Positions 28,096 to 37,198 of a stretch of DNA of 64,000 bases are shown one piece after another (the stretch's first letter is position 1; every line of letters starts with the position of its first letter). The notes under the pieces were generated by a model. That model saw only the letters and a list, made by a program, of their open reading frames with translations. It searched no databases and had not been told where the DNA came from. A program made the translations under genes and the position numbers. The DNA is from Azospirillum agricola. Lineage in GTDB: Bacteria; Pseudomonadota; Alphaproteobacteria; Azospirillales; Azospirillaceae. The stretch covers positions 62,001 through 126,000 of the forward strand of contig NZ_JAGINM010000001.1 of NCBI RefSeq assembly GCF_017876095.1. Reading direction: 5' to 3'.

Positions 28096-29273
28096 GGGCG
28101 CTGTGCTGGAACGGGGTGAACGACCTGCGGGTGGAGCGCGTGCCCGATCCCGTGCTGGTCAACCCGCACGACGTGATCGTCAAGGTGTCGCTGTCCTCGG
28201 TCTGCGGCTCCGACCTGCATCTGCTGGGCGGCTATGTGCCGACCATGCAGCCCGGCGACATCATCGGCCATGAGTTCCTCGGCGAGATCGTCGAGAAGGG
28301 GCCGGAGGTCCGCCACCTCAACCGGGGCGACCGCATCGTCACCGTGTCGATCATCGGCTGCGGCCAGTGCGGCCATTGCCGGCACGGCGACTCCTCGCTG
28401 TGCGACAACTCCAACCCGAAGCCGGATTACGCCCGCGCCGCCTACGGCCATTGCGGCGCCGGCATCTTCGGCTACAGCCACGCCTTCGGCGGCTATGCCG
28501 GCAGCCACGCCGAATACATCCGCGTCCCCTACGCCGACTTCAACGGCTTCCGCGTGCCGGAGGGGGTGAGCGACGAGCAGGCGGTCTTCGTGTCCGACGC
28601 GGTGCCGACCGGCTACATGGCCGCCGACATGGCCGGCATCAGGCCGGGCGACGTGGTGGCGGTGTGGGGCTGCGGCGGCGTTGGCCAGATGGCGATGCGC
28701 AGCGCCTATCTGCTGGGCGCCGAGCGGGTGATCGGCATCGACCGCGTTCCCGACCGGCTGCGCGCCGCCCAGATGAAGGCCGGGGCGGAGACGCTGGACT
28801 ACACGCGGACCGACGTCTTCGACGCGCTCCAGGCGATGACCGGCGGGCGCGGCCCCGACGTCTGCATCGACGCGGTGGGCATGGAGGCCGACAGCCCCTC
28901 CAACGCGCTGGAGGATCTGTACGACCGCGCCAAGCAGGCGGTCGGCTTGCAGACCGACCGGCCCGCCGTGCTGCGCCAGATGATCGAGAGCTGCCGCAAG
29001 GGCGGCACCCTGTCGATCGTCGGGGTCTATGGCGGCGTCATCGACAAATTCCCGATGGGCGCGGCGATGAACAAGGGGCTGACCTTCCGCATGGGCCAGC
29101 AGAACGGCCAGCGCTACGCCGAGCGCCTGTTCGGGCACATCGCCAGGGGCGAACTCGACCCGTCCTACCTGATGACGCACCGCTGGTCGCTCGACGACGG
29201 GCCGCGGGGCTACCGCATGTTCAAGGAGAAGGCCGACGACTGCCTGCGCGTGGTCTTCGCGCCGCATTCGTGA
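28092..29273 (+). CDS. zinc-dependent alcohol/formaldehyde dehydrogenase family protein
   Basis: A 393-residue medium-chain dehydrogenase, in layout like the glutathione-independent formaldehyde dehydrogenase group. Catalytic zinc ligands are in VCGSDLHLLGG and GHEFLGEI; the structural zinc cysteines are in IGCGQCGHCRHGDSSLC. The NAD-binding motif is VWGCGGVGQM. A long insertion (FGYSHAFGGYAGSHAEYIRV) is typical of this group. The substrate is unknown. It is coupled to the SRPBCC gene and followed 14 bases later by a small protein. Confidence 0.88.
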   Translation: MRALCWNGVNDLRVERVPDPVLVNPHDVIVKVSLSSVCGSDLHLLGGYVPTMQPGDIIGHEFLGEIVEKGPEVRHLNRGDRIVTVSIIGCGQCGHCRHGDSSLCDNSNPKPDYARAAYGHCGAGIFGYSHAFGGYAGSHAEYIRVPYADFNGFRVPEGVSDEQAVFVSDAVPTGYMAADMAGIRPGDVVAVWGCGGVGQMAMRSAYLLGAERVIGIDRVPDRLRAAQMKAGAETLDYTRTDVFDALQAMTGGRGPDVCIDAVGMEADSPSNALEDLYDRAKQAVGLQTDRPAVLRQMIESCRKGGTLSIVGVYGGVIDKFPMGAAMNKGLTFRMGQQNGQRYAERLFGHIARGELDPSYLMTHRWSLDDGPRGYRMFKEKADDCLRVVFAPHS

Positions 29274-29287
29274 GGGAGGGCAAAGCC

Positions 29288-29542
29288 ATGGATCTGATCT
29301 ACGCCTACCCGGCCGAGAAGGGCCGGGGCGTCGAGGCCGAGATCGTCGGCGGCCTGCGCGACCGTTTCGGCGCCGTCGCCCAGACCGGCCGGGAGAAGCG
29401 CGACGCCGAGCGCGGCGGTCGCACCGACGTGTTCGTCACGCTGGAGGTGCGCGACGACCGCGCCGAGGCGGCGCTCGACGCGCTGCGGGCGCACCCGCTG
29501 GTGATCGACGCCGCCGCCCGCAGCTTCGGCGAGCGGGTGTAG
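29288..29542 (+). CDS. hypothetical protein, 84 residues, third gene of the SRPBCC-dehydrogenase cluster
   Basis: An unrecognised soluble protein starting MDLIYAYPAEKGRGVEAE. It has alternating beta and helix segments, ending with DVFVTLEVRDDRAEAALDAL and RAHPLVIDAAARSF, which may form a ferredoxin-like fold; this is inference. A GAGGGAGGG site precedes ATG 29288. The 14-base spacing to the dehydrogenase indicates one operon. Confidence 0.65.
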   Translation: MDLIYAYPAEKGRGVEAEIVGGLRDRFGAVAQTGREKRDAERGGRTDVFVTLEVRDDRAEAALDALRAHPLVIDAAARSFGERV

Positions 29543-29890
29543 CGCATGGGGGCGTCCGCGCGGGAGCGGCGCGGTGGGGGGAAAAGCGCATCGTCCGAAA
29601 GTTGTAGGGGTTTCTCCCAGGGAGCCGGAGTCGCGGAAATTCCGGTTGTTCCTGCCCTTTGAATACCCTTGAAAAATATATGGATTGCGCGAGTTCGCTT
29701 CCTGTCTCGCGGCAATTTTTTGCAGCGTGTCGGGAAATTTTCCGATCATGCAACGAAAGGGGGTAACTTTTTCGAAAGAATTGGTGGGAATGATTGCGTC
29801 GTCACTACTCATTCCTGACGCGCCCCGCCGTACACCCGAAGAAATTCGGCAGGACGCGCCTGCATACGCTGGCATTCAGCGGAGGACGTC
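29543..29890. other. AT-richer leader region ahead of the chemoreceptor gene
   Basis: These 348 bases have no gene. The second half is unusually AT-rich for this genome and holds a near-palindrome TCGGGAAATTTTCCGA (29727-29742 approximately) and several T-runs. A GGAGGACGTC site ends it. I see no clear sigma-70, sigma-54 or sigma-28 promoter. Confidence 0.4.
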
Positions 29891-31597
29891 ATGACGATCA
29901 CCAACTGGTCCATTGCGCAGAAATTGTATCTTCTTGTTGGTGTTTTCACGGCGGTGATCGCTTTGGTCAGCGCGGTCGGGCTGAATGGCGTGGAACGGCT
30001 CGGCGACGCAACCGAGGAGATCAACTCGGCCGGGGGCGAGGCGTTCCTGGGCGCCCGGATCAGCCAGAACATCCTTTCCCTCAGCCGCAACGAGTTCCGC
30101 CTCGCCCTCGACCCGACGCCCGAGCAGGTCGTCGAGGTGCAGAAGGTGATCGACGACCAGCGCAAGCAGGCGACCGACCGCATCGCTGAGCTGAAGGCGA
30201 CCGCCGACTCGGCGAAGCTCGCGCAGATCGCCGCGCTGGAGACCGCGTACGGCGCCTACATGCCGGCGCTGGAGGAGACGTTGCGGGTCAGCCGCCAGCT
30301 CGGCGGGCAGGTGGTGAGCAACGAGGCGCAGAAGACGATCCGCGAGGCGGCGATGCGCAGCCGGCTGCTCGCCAACGAGCTGGTGAAGGCGATGCGGGCC
30401 TACACCGACATGGCCGACAAGGCCAGCGACGCCGCCGCCGCCGCCGCCCAGACCACCGCCCGGAGCACCTTCCGCCTGATGGTGATGGTCGCCGCGCTGG
30501 GCGTGCTGGGCGGCGCCGTGATGGGCTGGCTGATCGCCCGCTTCGCCATCGCCAAGCCGATGGCCGCCTCGGTCGACTGCCTGCGCCGGCTGGTGTCGGG
30601 GGACGGCTCGGTGGCGGTCTACGGGGCCGGGCGCCGGGACGAGGTCGGCGCCATCGCCGGCGCCATGCTCATCTTCAAGGAGAATCTGGAGCGCAACCGC
30701 CAGCTCGAGGCCGAGGCCGCCGAGACCGCCCGCCGCAACGAGGCCGACCGGCGCCACCTGATGACGACGCTGGCCGACGAGTTCGAGGCGAGCATCAAGA
30801 GCATCGCCGGCACCGTCTCGGCGGCGGCGACCCAGCTCCAGGCCAACGCGGAATCGCTGTCGGCGACCGCCGAGGAAACCGCCCGCCAGTCCTCCGCCGT
30901 CGCCAGCGCGACCGAGCAGGCCTCGGCCAGCGTGCAGACCGTCGCCGCCGCGTCGGAGCAGATGAGCTGCTCGATCACCGAGATCAGCCGTCAGGTCTCC
31001 GAATCCTCGCGCATCTCGCAAGGGGCGGTGCAGGAGGTCGAGCAGACCAACAGCACGGTGGAGGGGCTGGCCGCCGCCGCCCAGCGCATCGGCGACGTGG
31101 TCAGCCTGATCCAGAACATAGCCGCGCAGACCAATCTGCTGGCGCTCAACGCCACCATCGAGGCGGCCCGCGCCGGGGACGCCGGCAAGGGCTTCGCGGT
31201 GGTCGCCAACGAGGTCAAGGCGCTGGCCGGCCAGACCGCCAAGGCCACCGAGGAGATCGCCAGCCAGGTGTCGGGCATCCAGGCGGCCACCGGCGGGGCG
31301 GTCGGGGCGATCCGCGGCATCGGCCAGACCATCGTCCGCGTCAACGGCATCGCCAACTCGATCGCCACGGCGGTCGAGCAGCAGGCCGGCGCGACGCGGG
31401 AGATCGGCCGCAGCGTCCAGCAGGCGGCGCAGGGCACCCAGGAGGTGGCCAACAACATCACCGGGGTCAGCCGCGCGGCGGAGGACGCCGGCTCCGCCTC
31501 CTCGGACGTGCTGACCGCCGCCGACAGCCTGAGCCGCGACGCCGAGCGGCTGAGCGCCGAACTGGACGGCTTCGTCGCCCGCATCCGCGCCGCCTGA
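29891..31597 (+). CDS. methyl-accepting chemotaxis protein
   Basis: A 568-residue chemoreceptor. The first membrane segment is at about residues 12-31, a periplasmic helical ligand domain of some 160 residues follows (4HB-type by helical content), the second membrane segment is at about 197-220, then HAMP and the cytoplasmic signalling hairpin, whose tip reads [20 protein letters not shown] followed by [16 protein letters not shown]. Coils on both sides of the tip provide methylation regions. It signals through CheA/CheW, none of which is in the window. It has its own GGAGG site. Confidence 0.95.
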   Translation: MTITNWSIAQKLYLLVGVFTAVIALVSAVGLNGVERLGDATEEINSAGGEAFLGARISQNILSLSRNEFRLALDPTPEQVVEVQKVIDDQRKQATDRIAELKATADSAKLAQIAALETAYGAYMPALEETLRVSRQLGGQVVSNEAQKTIREAAMRSRLLANELVKAMRAYTDMADKASDAAAAAAQTTARSTFRLMVMVAALGVLGGAVMGWLIARFAIAKPMAASVDCLRRLVSGDGSVAVYGAGRRDEVGAIAGAMLIFKENLERNRQLEAEAAETARRNEADRRHLMTTLADEFEASIKSIAGTVSAAATQLQANAESLSATAEETARQSSAVASATEQASASVQTVAAASEQMSCSITEISRQVSESSRISQGAVQEVEQTNSTVEGLAAAAQRIGDVVSLIQNIAAQTNLLALNATIEAARAGDAGKGFAVVANEVKALAGQTAKATEEIASQVSGIQAATGGAVGAIRGIGQTIVRVNGIANSIATAVEQQAGATREIGRSVQQAAQGTQEVANNITGVSRAAEDAGSASSDVLTAADSLSRDAERLSAELDGFVARIRAA

Positions 31598-31792
31598 CCG
31601 GGCGGTTGGGCGGCTCCGCCGATATCCGCTATCGGACGGATGTTGCAGGGAAATTCGGGAGGGAGGGGGGACCGGCGCGGATGGCGCCTGTTGTCGGGGG
31701 GCCGGGGCCGAGCGGTTCGGCCGCAGCCGGTTCCCCCGAACGCAAGGTCCCATCCCGTGGCGCTTTCCCCCGCATCCCCCTCCCTTTCCGGC

Positions 31793-33781
31793 ATGGCCCG
31801 GCCGGCGGCCCGTCGCCGGCCCGTCGGCGTCGAAATCCTTCCTTGTGGAACCGTTCATGCGCGGGTCTGGGCGCCGAAGGCCGGCCGCGTCGATCTGGTG
31901 GTCGAGCCGGACGGGCACGCCGTCGCGCTGACGGGCGAGGGGGACGGCTATTTTTCCGGTCCGGTCGCCGGCTTGGCGGTGGGCGGGCTGTACCGTTTCC
32001 GCCTCGACGGCGGGGAGCAGGACGCGGACCGGCTGCATCCCGATCCGGCCTCGCGCTTCCAGCCGGACGGGCCGCACGGTCCCTCGCGGCTGGTCGATCC
32101 GGAAGCCTTCGCCTGGAGCGACGGCGGCTGGCCGGGCCGCTCCATCGCCGGGCAGGTTGTCTACGAAATGCACATCGGCACCTTCACGCCGGAGGGGACG
32201 TGGGACGCCGCCCGGCGCGAGCTGCCGGCGCTGGCCGAGCTGGGCGTGACGGTGCTGGAGCTGATGCCGGTGGCCGACTTCCCCGGCCGATTCGGCTGGG
32301 GGTACGACGGGGTCAACCTGTTCGCGCCGACGCGGCTCTACGGCGATCCCGACGCGATGCGCCGCTTCGTCGACACGGCGCACGGGCTTGGGTTGGCCGT
32401 CATCCTGGACGTCGTCTACAACCATCTCGGACCGGACGGCAATTATCTGACCTGCTTCGCCGACGCCTACTTCTCCGACCGCTACGAGAACGAGTGGGGC
32501 GAGGCGATCAACTTCGACGGCCCCGACTCCGGCCCGGTGCGCGAATTCTTCCTCGCCAACGCCGCCTTCTGGATCGACGAGTATCACCTCGACGGGCTGC
32601 GGCTGGACGCGACGCAGCAGATCTTCGACAGCGGCACCCCGCACATCCTGACCGGGATCGCCCGCGCCGTCCGGGAGGCGGCCGGCGGCCGCGCGACCAT
32701 CCTGGTCGCGGAGAACGAACCGCAGCACGCCACCATGGTCCGACCGGCGGAGCGGGGCGGCCATGGCCTCGACGCCCTGTGGAACGACGATTTCCATCAT
32801 TCCGCGATGGTCGCCCTGACCGGGCGGAGCGAGGCCTACTATTCGGATTACCGGGGCACGCCGCAGGAGATCGTGTCGGCCGTGAAGCATGGCTTCCTCT
32901 ACCAGGGGCAGTGGTATTCCTGGCAGAGGCAGCGGCGCGGCATGCCGGCCTTCGGGCTGCCCCGGCCGGTCTTCGTCACCTTCCTCCAGAACCATGACCA
33001 GATCGCCAATTCGGGGCGGGGGCTGCGCCTGCACGCGCTGACCGCGCCGGGGCGGCTGCGGGCGATGACGGCGCTGCTGCTGCTCGGCCCGGGCACGCCG
33101 ATGCTGTTCCAGGGCCAGGAGTTCGCGGCGAGCGCTCCCTTCCTCTACTTCGCCGACCACAAGGCGGAGCTGGCGGTCCTGGTCGCGAAGGGGCGGGCGG
33201 AGTTCCTGTCCCAGTTTCCCAGCCTCGCCGATCCGGCGATGCGGGCGGAGCTGGCCGCGCCGCACGCCGGGGACAGCTTTCGCCGCTGCACGCTCGACCA
33301 TGGCGAGCGCGACGCCCACGCCGAGGTCTGGGCGCTGCACCGGGATCTCCTGCGCCTGCGGCGCGAGGACGCGGTCTTCGCCACGCAGGGAGAGGGCGGG
33401 GTCGATGGGGCCGTGCTGGGCGAGGAGGCGTTCGTCCTGCGCTTTTTCGGGAATGAAGGGGACGATCGGCTGTTGCTGGTCAATCTCGGTCGCGATCTGA
33501 CCTTGCGGGTGCTGCCCGAACCGCTGCTTGCGCCGCCGCTTGGACGGCGCTGGTCCCCGCTGTGGTCCAGCGAGGACCCACGCTATGGCGGGTGCGGCGT
33601 CGCCCCGCTGGAGGATGCGGCCGGGCCGGGGGCGGGACTGCCGGGGGCGGGACCGGGGATCGGATCGGGAGAGGGGGGCTGGCGCCTGCCCGGCCACGCC
33701 GCCCTGGTGCTGGCGCCCGCCGCCGCTCCCGATGACCCCGCCGCCACGCCGTCCACCAATCCGCAGGACCATCATGGCTGA
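31793..33781 (+). CDS. treZ: malto-oligosyltrehalose trehalohydrolase
   Basis: A 662-residue GH13 enzyme releasing trehalose from maltooligosyl trehalose. The N-terminal CBM48-like domain (VHARVWAPKAGRVDLV) is followed by a TIM barrel with VVYNHLGPDGNYL, GLRLDATQQI (nucleophile Asp), VAENEPQ (acid Glu) and FLQNHDQIAN. The C-terminus is longer than usual and carries a Gly/Pro/Ala low-complexity run near GAGLPGAGPGIGSGEGG. The start is placed at ATG 31793, but a GTG at 31757 is possible; no clear ribosome site. It overlaps the next gene by eight bases. Its usual partner treY is not here. Confidence 0.9.
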   Translation: MARPAARRRPVGVEILPCGTVHARVWAPKAGRVDLVVEPDGHAVALTGEGDGYFSGPVAGLAVGGLYRFRLDGGEQDADRLHPDPASRFQPDGPHGPSRLVDPEAFAWSDGGWPGRSIAGQVVYEMHIGTFTPEGTWDAARRELPALAELGVTVLELMPVADFPGRFGWGYDGVNLFAPTRLYGDPDAMRRFVDTAHGLGLAVILDVVYNHLGPDGNYLTCFADAYFSDRYENEWGEAINFDGPDSGPVREFFLANAAFWIDEYHLDGLRLDATQQIFDSGTPHILTGIARAVREAAGGRATILVAENEPQHATMVRPAERGGHGLDALWNDDFHHSAMVALTGRSEAYYSDYRGTPQEIVSAVKHGFLYQGQWYSWQRQRRGMPAFGLPRPVFVTFLQNHDQIANSGRGLRLHALTAPGRLRAMTALLLLGPGTPMLFQGQEFAASAPFLYFADHKAELAVLVAKGRAEFLSQFPSLADPAMRAELAAPHAGDSFRRCTLDHGERDAHAEVWALHRDLLRLRREDAVFATQGEGGVDGAVLGEEAFVLRFFGNEGDDRLLLVNLGRDLTLRVLPEPLLAPPLGRRWSPLWSSEDPRYGGCGVAPLEDAAGPGAGLPGAGPGIGSGEGGWRLPGHAALVLAPAAAPDDPAATPSTNPQDHHG

Positions 33782-35813
33782 TTTCGTTCGCACCCTGACG
33801 CGCACCGTCCTGACATCCGATGCCGACGCGGCGCAGAGCCGCGAATGGCTGGTCGCCAACGGCCTGGGCGGTTACGCCTCCGGCGCCGTGTCGGGGGCGG
33901 TGACGCGGCGCTACCACGGGCTGCTCGTCGCGGCGCTGCCGGCCCCGCTCGGCCGCGTGCTGATGCTCAGCCAGCTGAGCGAGATCGTGGTCGAGGCCGA
34001 CGGCAGCGAATACTGGCTCAGCGGGCAGGATTCCGGCCCCGACCCGCGCGCCCAGGAGAAGCCGGCGGCGCTGCTGGAGTTCCGCATGGAATCGGGCCTG
34101 CCGGTCTGGCGGTTCCGCGCCGACGGGGCGGTGATCGAGAAGCAGGTCGTGCTGCCGCACGGCCAGAACATCGTCCACGTCACCTACCGGGTGATCGAGG
34201 CGGCCAGGCCGGTCCAGTTGCGGCTGCGCCCGGTGCTGGCCTTCCGCGCGCTGGAGGCGGCGGTCGACCATCCGCTCGCCCGCGACTACCGCGTCAGCGC
34301 CGCCGGCCAGCGCTACGAGGTGTCCGCCGGTCCCGACCTGCCGGTGCTGCGCATGATCATCGAGGGGGCGGATTTCCCGATGACGCTGGATGGCGGCATC
34401 CGGCGCGAGGTGTATTACAGCGTCGAGGCCGAGCGCGGCTACGCCTCGCACGGGTCGCTGTGGACCCCCGGCTATTTCAGCGGCGAGCTGGCCGCCGGCC
34501 AGAGCATCACCTTCGCCGCCGCGACCGAGGAGTGGTGGCGGCTGGAGGCGCTGCCGCCCGCCGACGTGCTGGGCTTCGAGACGGAGCGCCGCCGCCGCAT
34601 CGCCCGCAACGCCCACCCCGCGCTGCGCCATGGGCCGATGGCCGAACTGGTGCTGTCCGCCGACAGCTTCCTGTTCGTGCCCGCCGGCCGCGTCGCCGAC
34701 CAGATGCGCGCGCGGGCGGAAGGCGACGAGGTGCGCACCGTCATCGCCGGCTACCATTGGTTCACCGACTGGGGGCGCGACACGATGATCGCGCTGGAGG
34801 GGCTGACGCTGTCGACCGGCCGCCACGACGAGGCCGGCTGGATCCTGCGGACCTTCGCCCATTACATCCGCGACGGTCTGATCCCCAACATGTTCCCCGA
34901 CGGCAAGGACAAGGGACTCTACCACACCGCCGACGCGACGCTGTGGTTCTTCCACGCGCTGAACCGCTATCTGCGCGTCACCAACGACCGCGACACCCTG
35001 CGGCTGCTGCTGCCCCGGCTGATGGAGGTGGTCGAGCACCACCGGCGCGGCACCCGCTTCGGCATCGGCGTCGATCCGAAGGACGGGCTGCTGCGCCAGG
35101 GGCAGGAGGGCTACCAGCTCACCTGGATGGACGCCAAGGTGGACGACTGGGTGGTCACCCCGCGCCGGGGCAAGGCGGTGGAGATCAACGCCCTCTGGTA
35201 CAACGCCCTGCGGCTGATGGCCGGCTGGCTGCGGGTGGAGGACGGCGAGCCCGCCGCCCGCCCGCTCGACCAGATGGCCGATCAGGCGGAGGCCTCCTTC
35301 AACGCCCGCTTCTGGTGCGCGTCCGCCGGTCATCTCTTCGACGTGATCGACGGCGAGCACGGCAACGACATCGCCTGCCGGCCCAACCAGATCTTCGCGG
35401 TGTCGCTCGACAACCCGGTGCTGATGCGTGAACGCTGGGAACCGGTGGTCGAGACGGTGCGCACGCGCCTGCTGACGCCGCTCGGCCTGCGGTCGCTGGC
35501 GCCCGGCTGCCGGGACTACAAGGCGAAGTATTTCGGCGATCTCAGGGCGCGCGACGCCGCCTATCACCAGGGGACGGTGTGGGCCTGGCTGATCGGTCCC
35601 TTCGTCGATTCCTGGCTGAAGCTGCACCCGGAGGACAAGGCGGGGGCACGGCGCTTCCTGGAAGGCTTCCTGCCCCATCTCGACGAGGCCGGCATCGGCA
35701 CCATCAGCGAGATCTTCGACGCCGAAGCGCCGTTCCAGCCGCGCGGCTGCATCTCCCAGGCCTGGAGCGTGGCGGAGGTTCTGCGCGGCTGGGTGGCGAC
35801 CGAGCCCGGCTGA
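33774..35813 (+). CDS. glycogen debranching enzyme (GDE/GH133-type)
   Basis: A 679-residue protein. The N-terminal glycogen-debranching domain begins NGLGGYASGAVSGAVTRRYH; the C-terminal amylo-alpha-1,6-glucosidase domain has YHWFTDWGRDTMIALEGL, GLIPNMFPDG, WMDAKVDDWVV and PNQIFAVSL. It should trim branch points of glycogen or maltodextrins, feeding linear chains to the trehalose route. The start ATG 33774 overlaps the treZ stop, so the two are coupled. Confidence 0.93.
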   Translation: MADFVRTLTRTVLTSDADAAQSREWLVANGLGGYASGAVSGAVTRRYHGLLVAALPAPLGRVLMLSQLSEIVVEADGSEYWLSGQDSGPDPRAQEKPAALLEFRMESGLPVWRFRADGAVIEKQVVLPHGQNIVHVTYRVIEAARPVQLRLRPVLAFRALEAAVDHPLARDYRVSAAGQRYEVSAGPDLPVLRMIIEGADFPMTLDGGIRREVYYSVEAERGYASHGSLWTPGYFSGELAAGQSITFAAATEEWWRLEALPPADVLGFETERRRRIARNAHPALRHGPMAELVLSADSFLFVPAGRVADQMRARAEGDEVRTVIAGYHWFTDWGRDTMIALEGLTLSTGRHDEAGWILRTFAHYIRDGLIPNMFPDGKDKGLYHTADATLWFFHALNRYLRVTNDRDTLRLLLPRLMEVVEHHRRGTRFGIGVDPKDGLLRQGQEGYQLTWMDAKVDDWVVTPRRGKAVEINALWYNALRLMAGWLRVEDGEPAARPLDQMADQAEASFNARFWCASAGHLFDVIDGEHGNDIACRPNQIFAVSLDNPVLMRERWEPVVETVRTRLLTPLGLRSLAPGCRDYKAKYFGDLRARDAAYHQGTVWAWLIGPFVDSWLKLHPEDKAGARRFLEGFLPHLDEAGIGTISEIFDAEAPFQPRGCISQAWSVAEVLRGWVATEPG

Positions 35814-36336
35814 TCCGGCGGCCTATGGCCGAACGGCATAGCTGGGCTCGGCGGACCCCGCGAATCCGCGCCGTTGGTGGCATGCCGTTCGCCCACAGTT
35901 GTCAACAGGGCACAGCCTGTCGCCGAATCGTCACGAACCGTCCCGTGTCACAGATTCCAATTGACACGTCCGGATGGGCCGGGGCAGGCGAAAAACGCCT
36001 TTCTCAAGCAATATCAGTGGTTTGCAATATTTGCCTATAAAACAGGCAAACCTTCCGCGACCGTTGAATCGCCTGTGTCGAATCGGACATGGCCGGGTCT
36101 TTTCAACACACTTATCCACAGACTCTGTGGAGAGTGTTCCGCCGCGACGCGTCATGCCGATGGTGGCAGGCCCTTGGGCCTAGGGTTGTGCCCATCGGGG
36201 TAAACGGTTTGGATTTTGGATCAACGCGGAAAAGCATCCTATAATTCGCCAGGGTCGACGGGGGTGGCCGCAGGGTGGACGCCGCAGGGCGTTCCGTCCC
36301 GCCCTCTCCCGAGGTCGCCGCAACGGAGGTGCCCGC
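35814..36336. other. 523-base AT-richer intergenic region with repeats and a DnaA-box-like 9-mer
   Basis: No gene fits. Present are: a TTGACA at 35961-35966; two direct GCAATAT repeats (36008-36014 and 36024-36030, 16 bases apart); a hairpin with TTTGCCT (36030-36036) and AGGCAAA (36044-36050); TTATCCACA, identical to the consensus DnaA box, at 36112-36120; and an overlapping inverted repeat, CCACAG-ACT-CTGTGG, at 36116-36130. The stretch 35990-36120 is visibly lower in GC than its flanks. Its role is unknown. Confidence 0.5.
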
Positions 36337-36687
36337 ATGGAGGTGCCGATGCAGAACGTCGCAGGCATGGGATGCGCGCCGGGCCGCGACCGCCGGCCGC
36401 GCGCCGGCGCGACCGGTGGCCGCCACGCGGTGGGGGCCGTGGCGTTCGCCGGACCGGCCCTGGCGGCGGTCGTGGCGGCCGCCCTGACGCTTCATCTGCT
36501 GGCCGAACTGGTCTTCCGCCTTCCGGACGCCGATCCGCTCGGGGTGCTGTCGCTTCTGGCCGGCATGGCGGCGGTCCTGGTCACGCTGATGCCCTTCACC
36601 CTGCTGTGGGCCTGCCGCGCGCAGCGGGCGTGGTCCGCCGTCTGGCATGCTGCGCCGCCGCCACGGGCGCCCGCCCGGATTCCATAG
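36337..36687 (+). CDS. hypothetical two-segment membrane protein
   Basis: A 116-residue protein I do not recognise. A basic N-terminus (about 30 residues) is followed by two hydrophobic segments, about residues 33-59 (FAGPALAAVVAAALTLHLLA) and 69-92 (VLSLLAGMAAVLVTLMPFTL), and a Pro/Arg tail. ACGGAGGTGCCCGC gives a good ribosome site for ATG 36337. Small inner-membrane protein; the function is unknown. Confidence 0.6.
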   Translation: MEVPMQNVAGMGCAPGRDRRPRAGATGGRHAVGAVAFAGPALAAVVAAALTLHLLAELVFRLPDADPLGVLSLLAGMAAVLVTLMPFTLLWACRAQRAWSAVWHAAPPPRAPARIP

Positions 36688-36817
36688 GCGAAATCCTCCG
36701 GGCGAAACGGGCGGGGCGGCGGATCGAAACGGTTGCTCCCCACGGTGGCTTGCGGGTTTAATCCGCGGGCCGGCCGGCGCCTTGCCGACGGCGATGGCGC
36801 AGCGCTGGAGCGGACGA

Positions 36818-37174
36818 ATGGGCCTTTTCGATTTCCTGAAGATCACGGTGCCGGCCAAGAAGCCGGCCAAGGCCCCCTCACGCCTTTCCGTCAGCATCGT
36901 CGAATTCGACGGCCGCAGCTTTCCGCTCGCCGCGCTGACGACCAAGGGCTTCGTCACCAAGAGCTTCGACGGCTCCCTGATCCCGGGCCAGAACGCCCGG
37001 GTCACCGTGCGGGTGGACGACGCCGCCGGCAAGTTCACCTTTTCCGCGACGATCACCGTGGCCGACACGGCCGGCTCAAAGCTGGTCGGCACCTGGACCA
37101 TGCTGCCGACCGAGGTCGATGAGGTGATTCGGAAATACGCCCAGATCCGCGGCAAGCAGGCCGGGGGAAAATAA
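36818..37174 (+). CDS. hypothetical protein, possibly PilZ-like
   Basis: A 118-residue soluble protein starting MGLFDFLKITVPAKKPAKAP. A beta-rich domain follows at about residues 22-95 (RLSVSIVEFDGRSFPLAALT, FTFSATITVAD), ending with a helix (VDEVIRKYAQI). The strand order and the final helix recall PilZ folds, but the RxxxR and (D/N)xSxxG c-di-GMP motifs are not evident, so this is a weak guess. The start ATG 36818 has GGAG ahead. It is convergent to the deacetylase. Confidence 0.6.
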   Translation: MGLFDFLKITVPAKKPAKAPSRLSVSIVEFDGRSFPLAALTTKGFVTKSFDGSLIPGQNARVTVRVDDAAGKFTFSATITVADTAGSKLVGTWTMLPTEVDEVIRKYAQIRGKQAGGK

Positions 37175-37198
37175 GGCCGCCCCGCCCCGGCTTGCGGT

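Noticed and set aside
29876..33859. 1327-residue minus-strand ORF
   Set aside because: It runs antisense to the chemoreceptor and treZ. Its composition is typical of GC-bias shadows and it has no start signal.
36112..36120. Chromosomal replication origin
   Set aside because: A single consensus DnaA box without a box cluster or typical oriC neighbours is not enough to call an origin.
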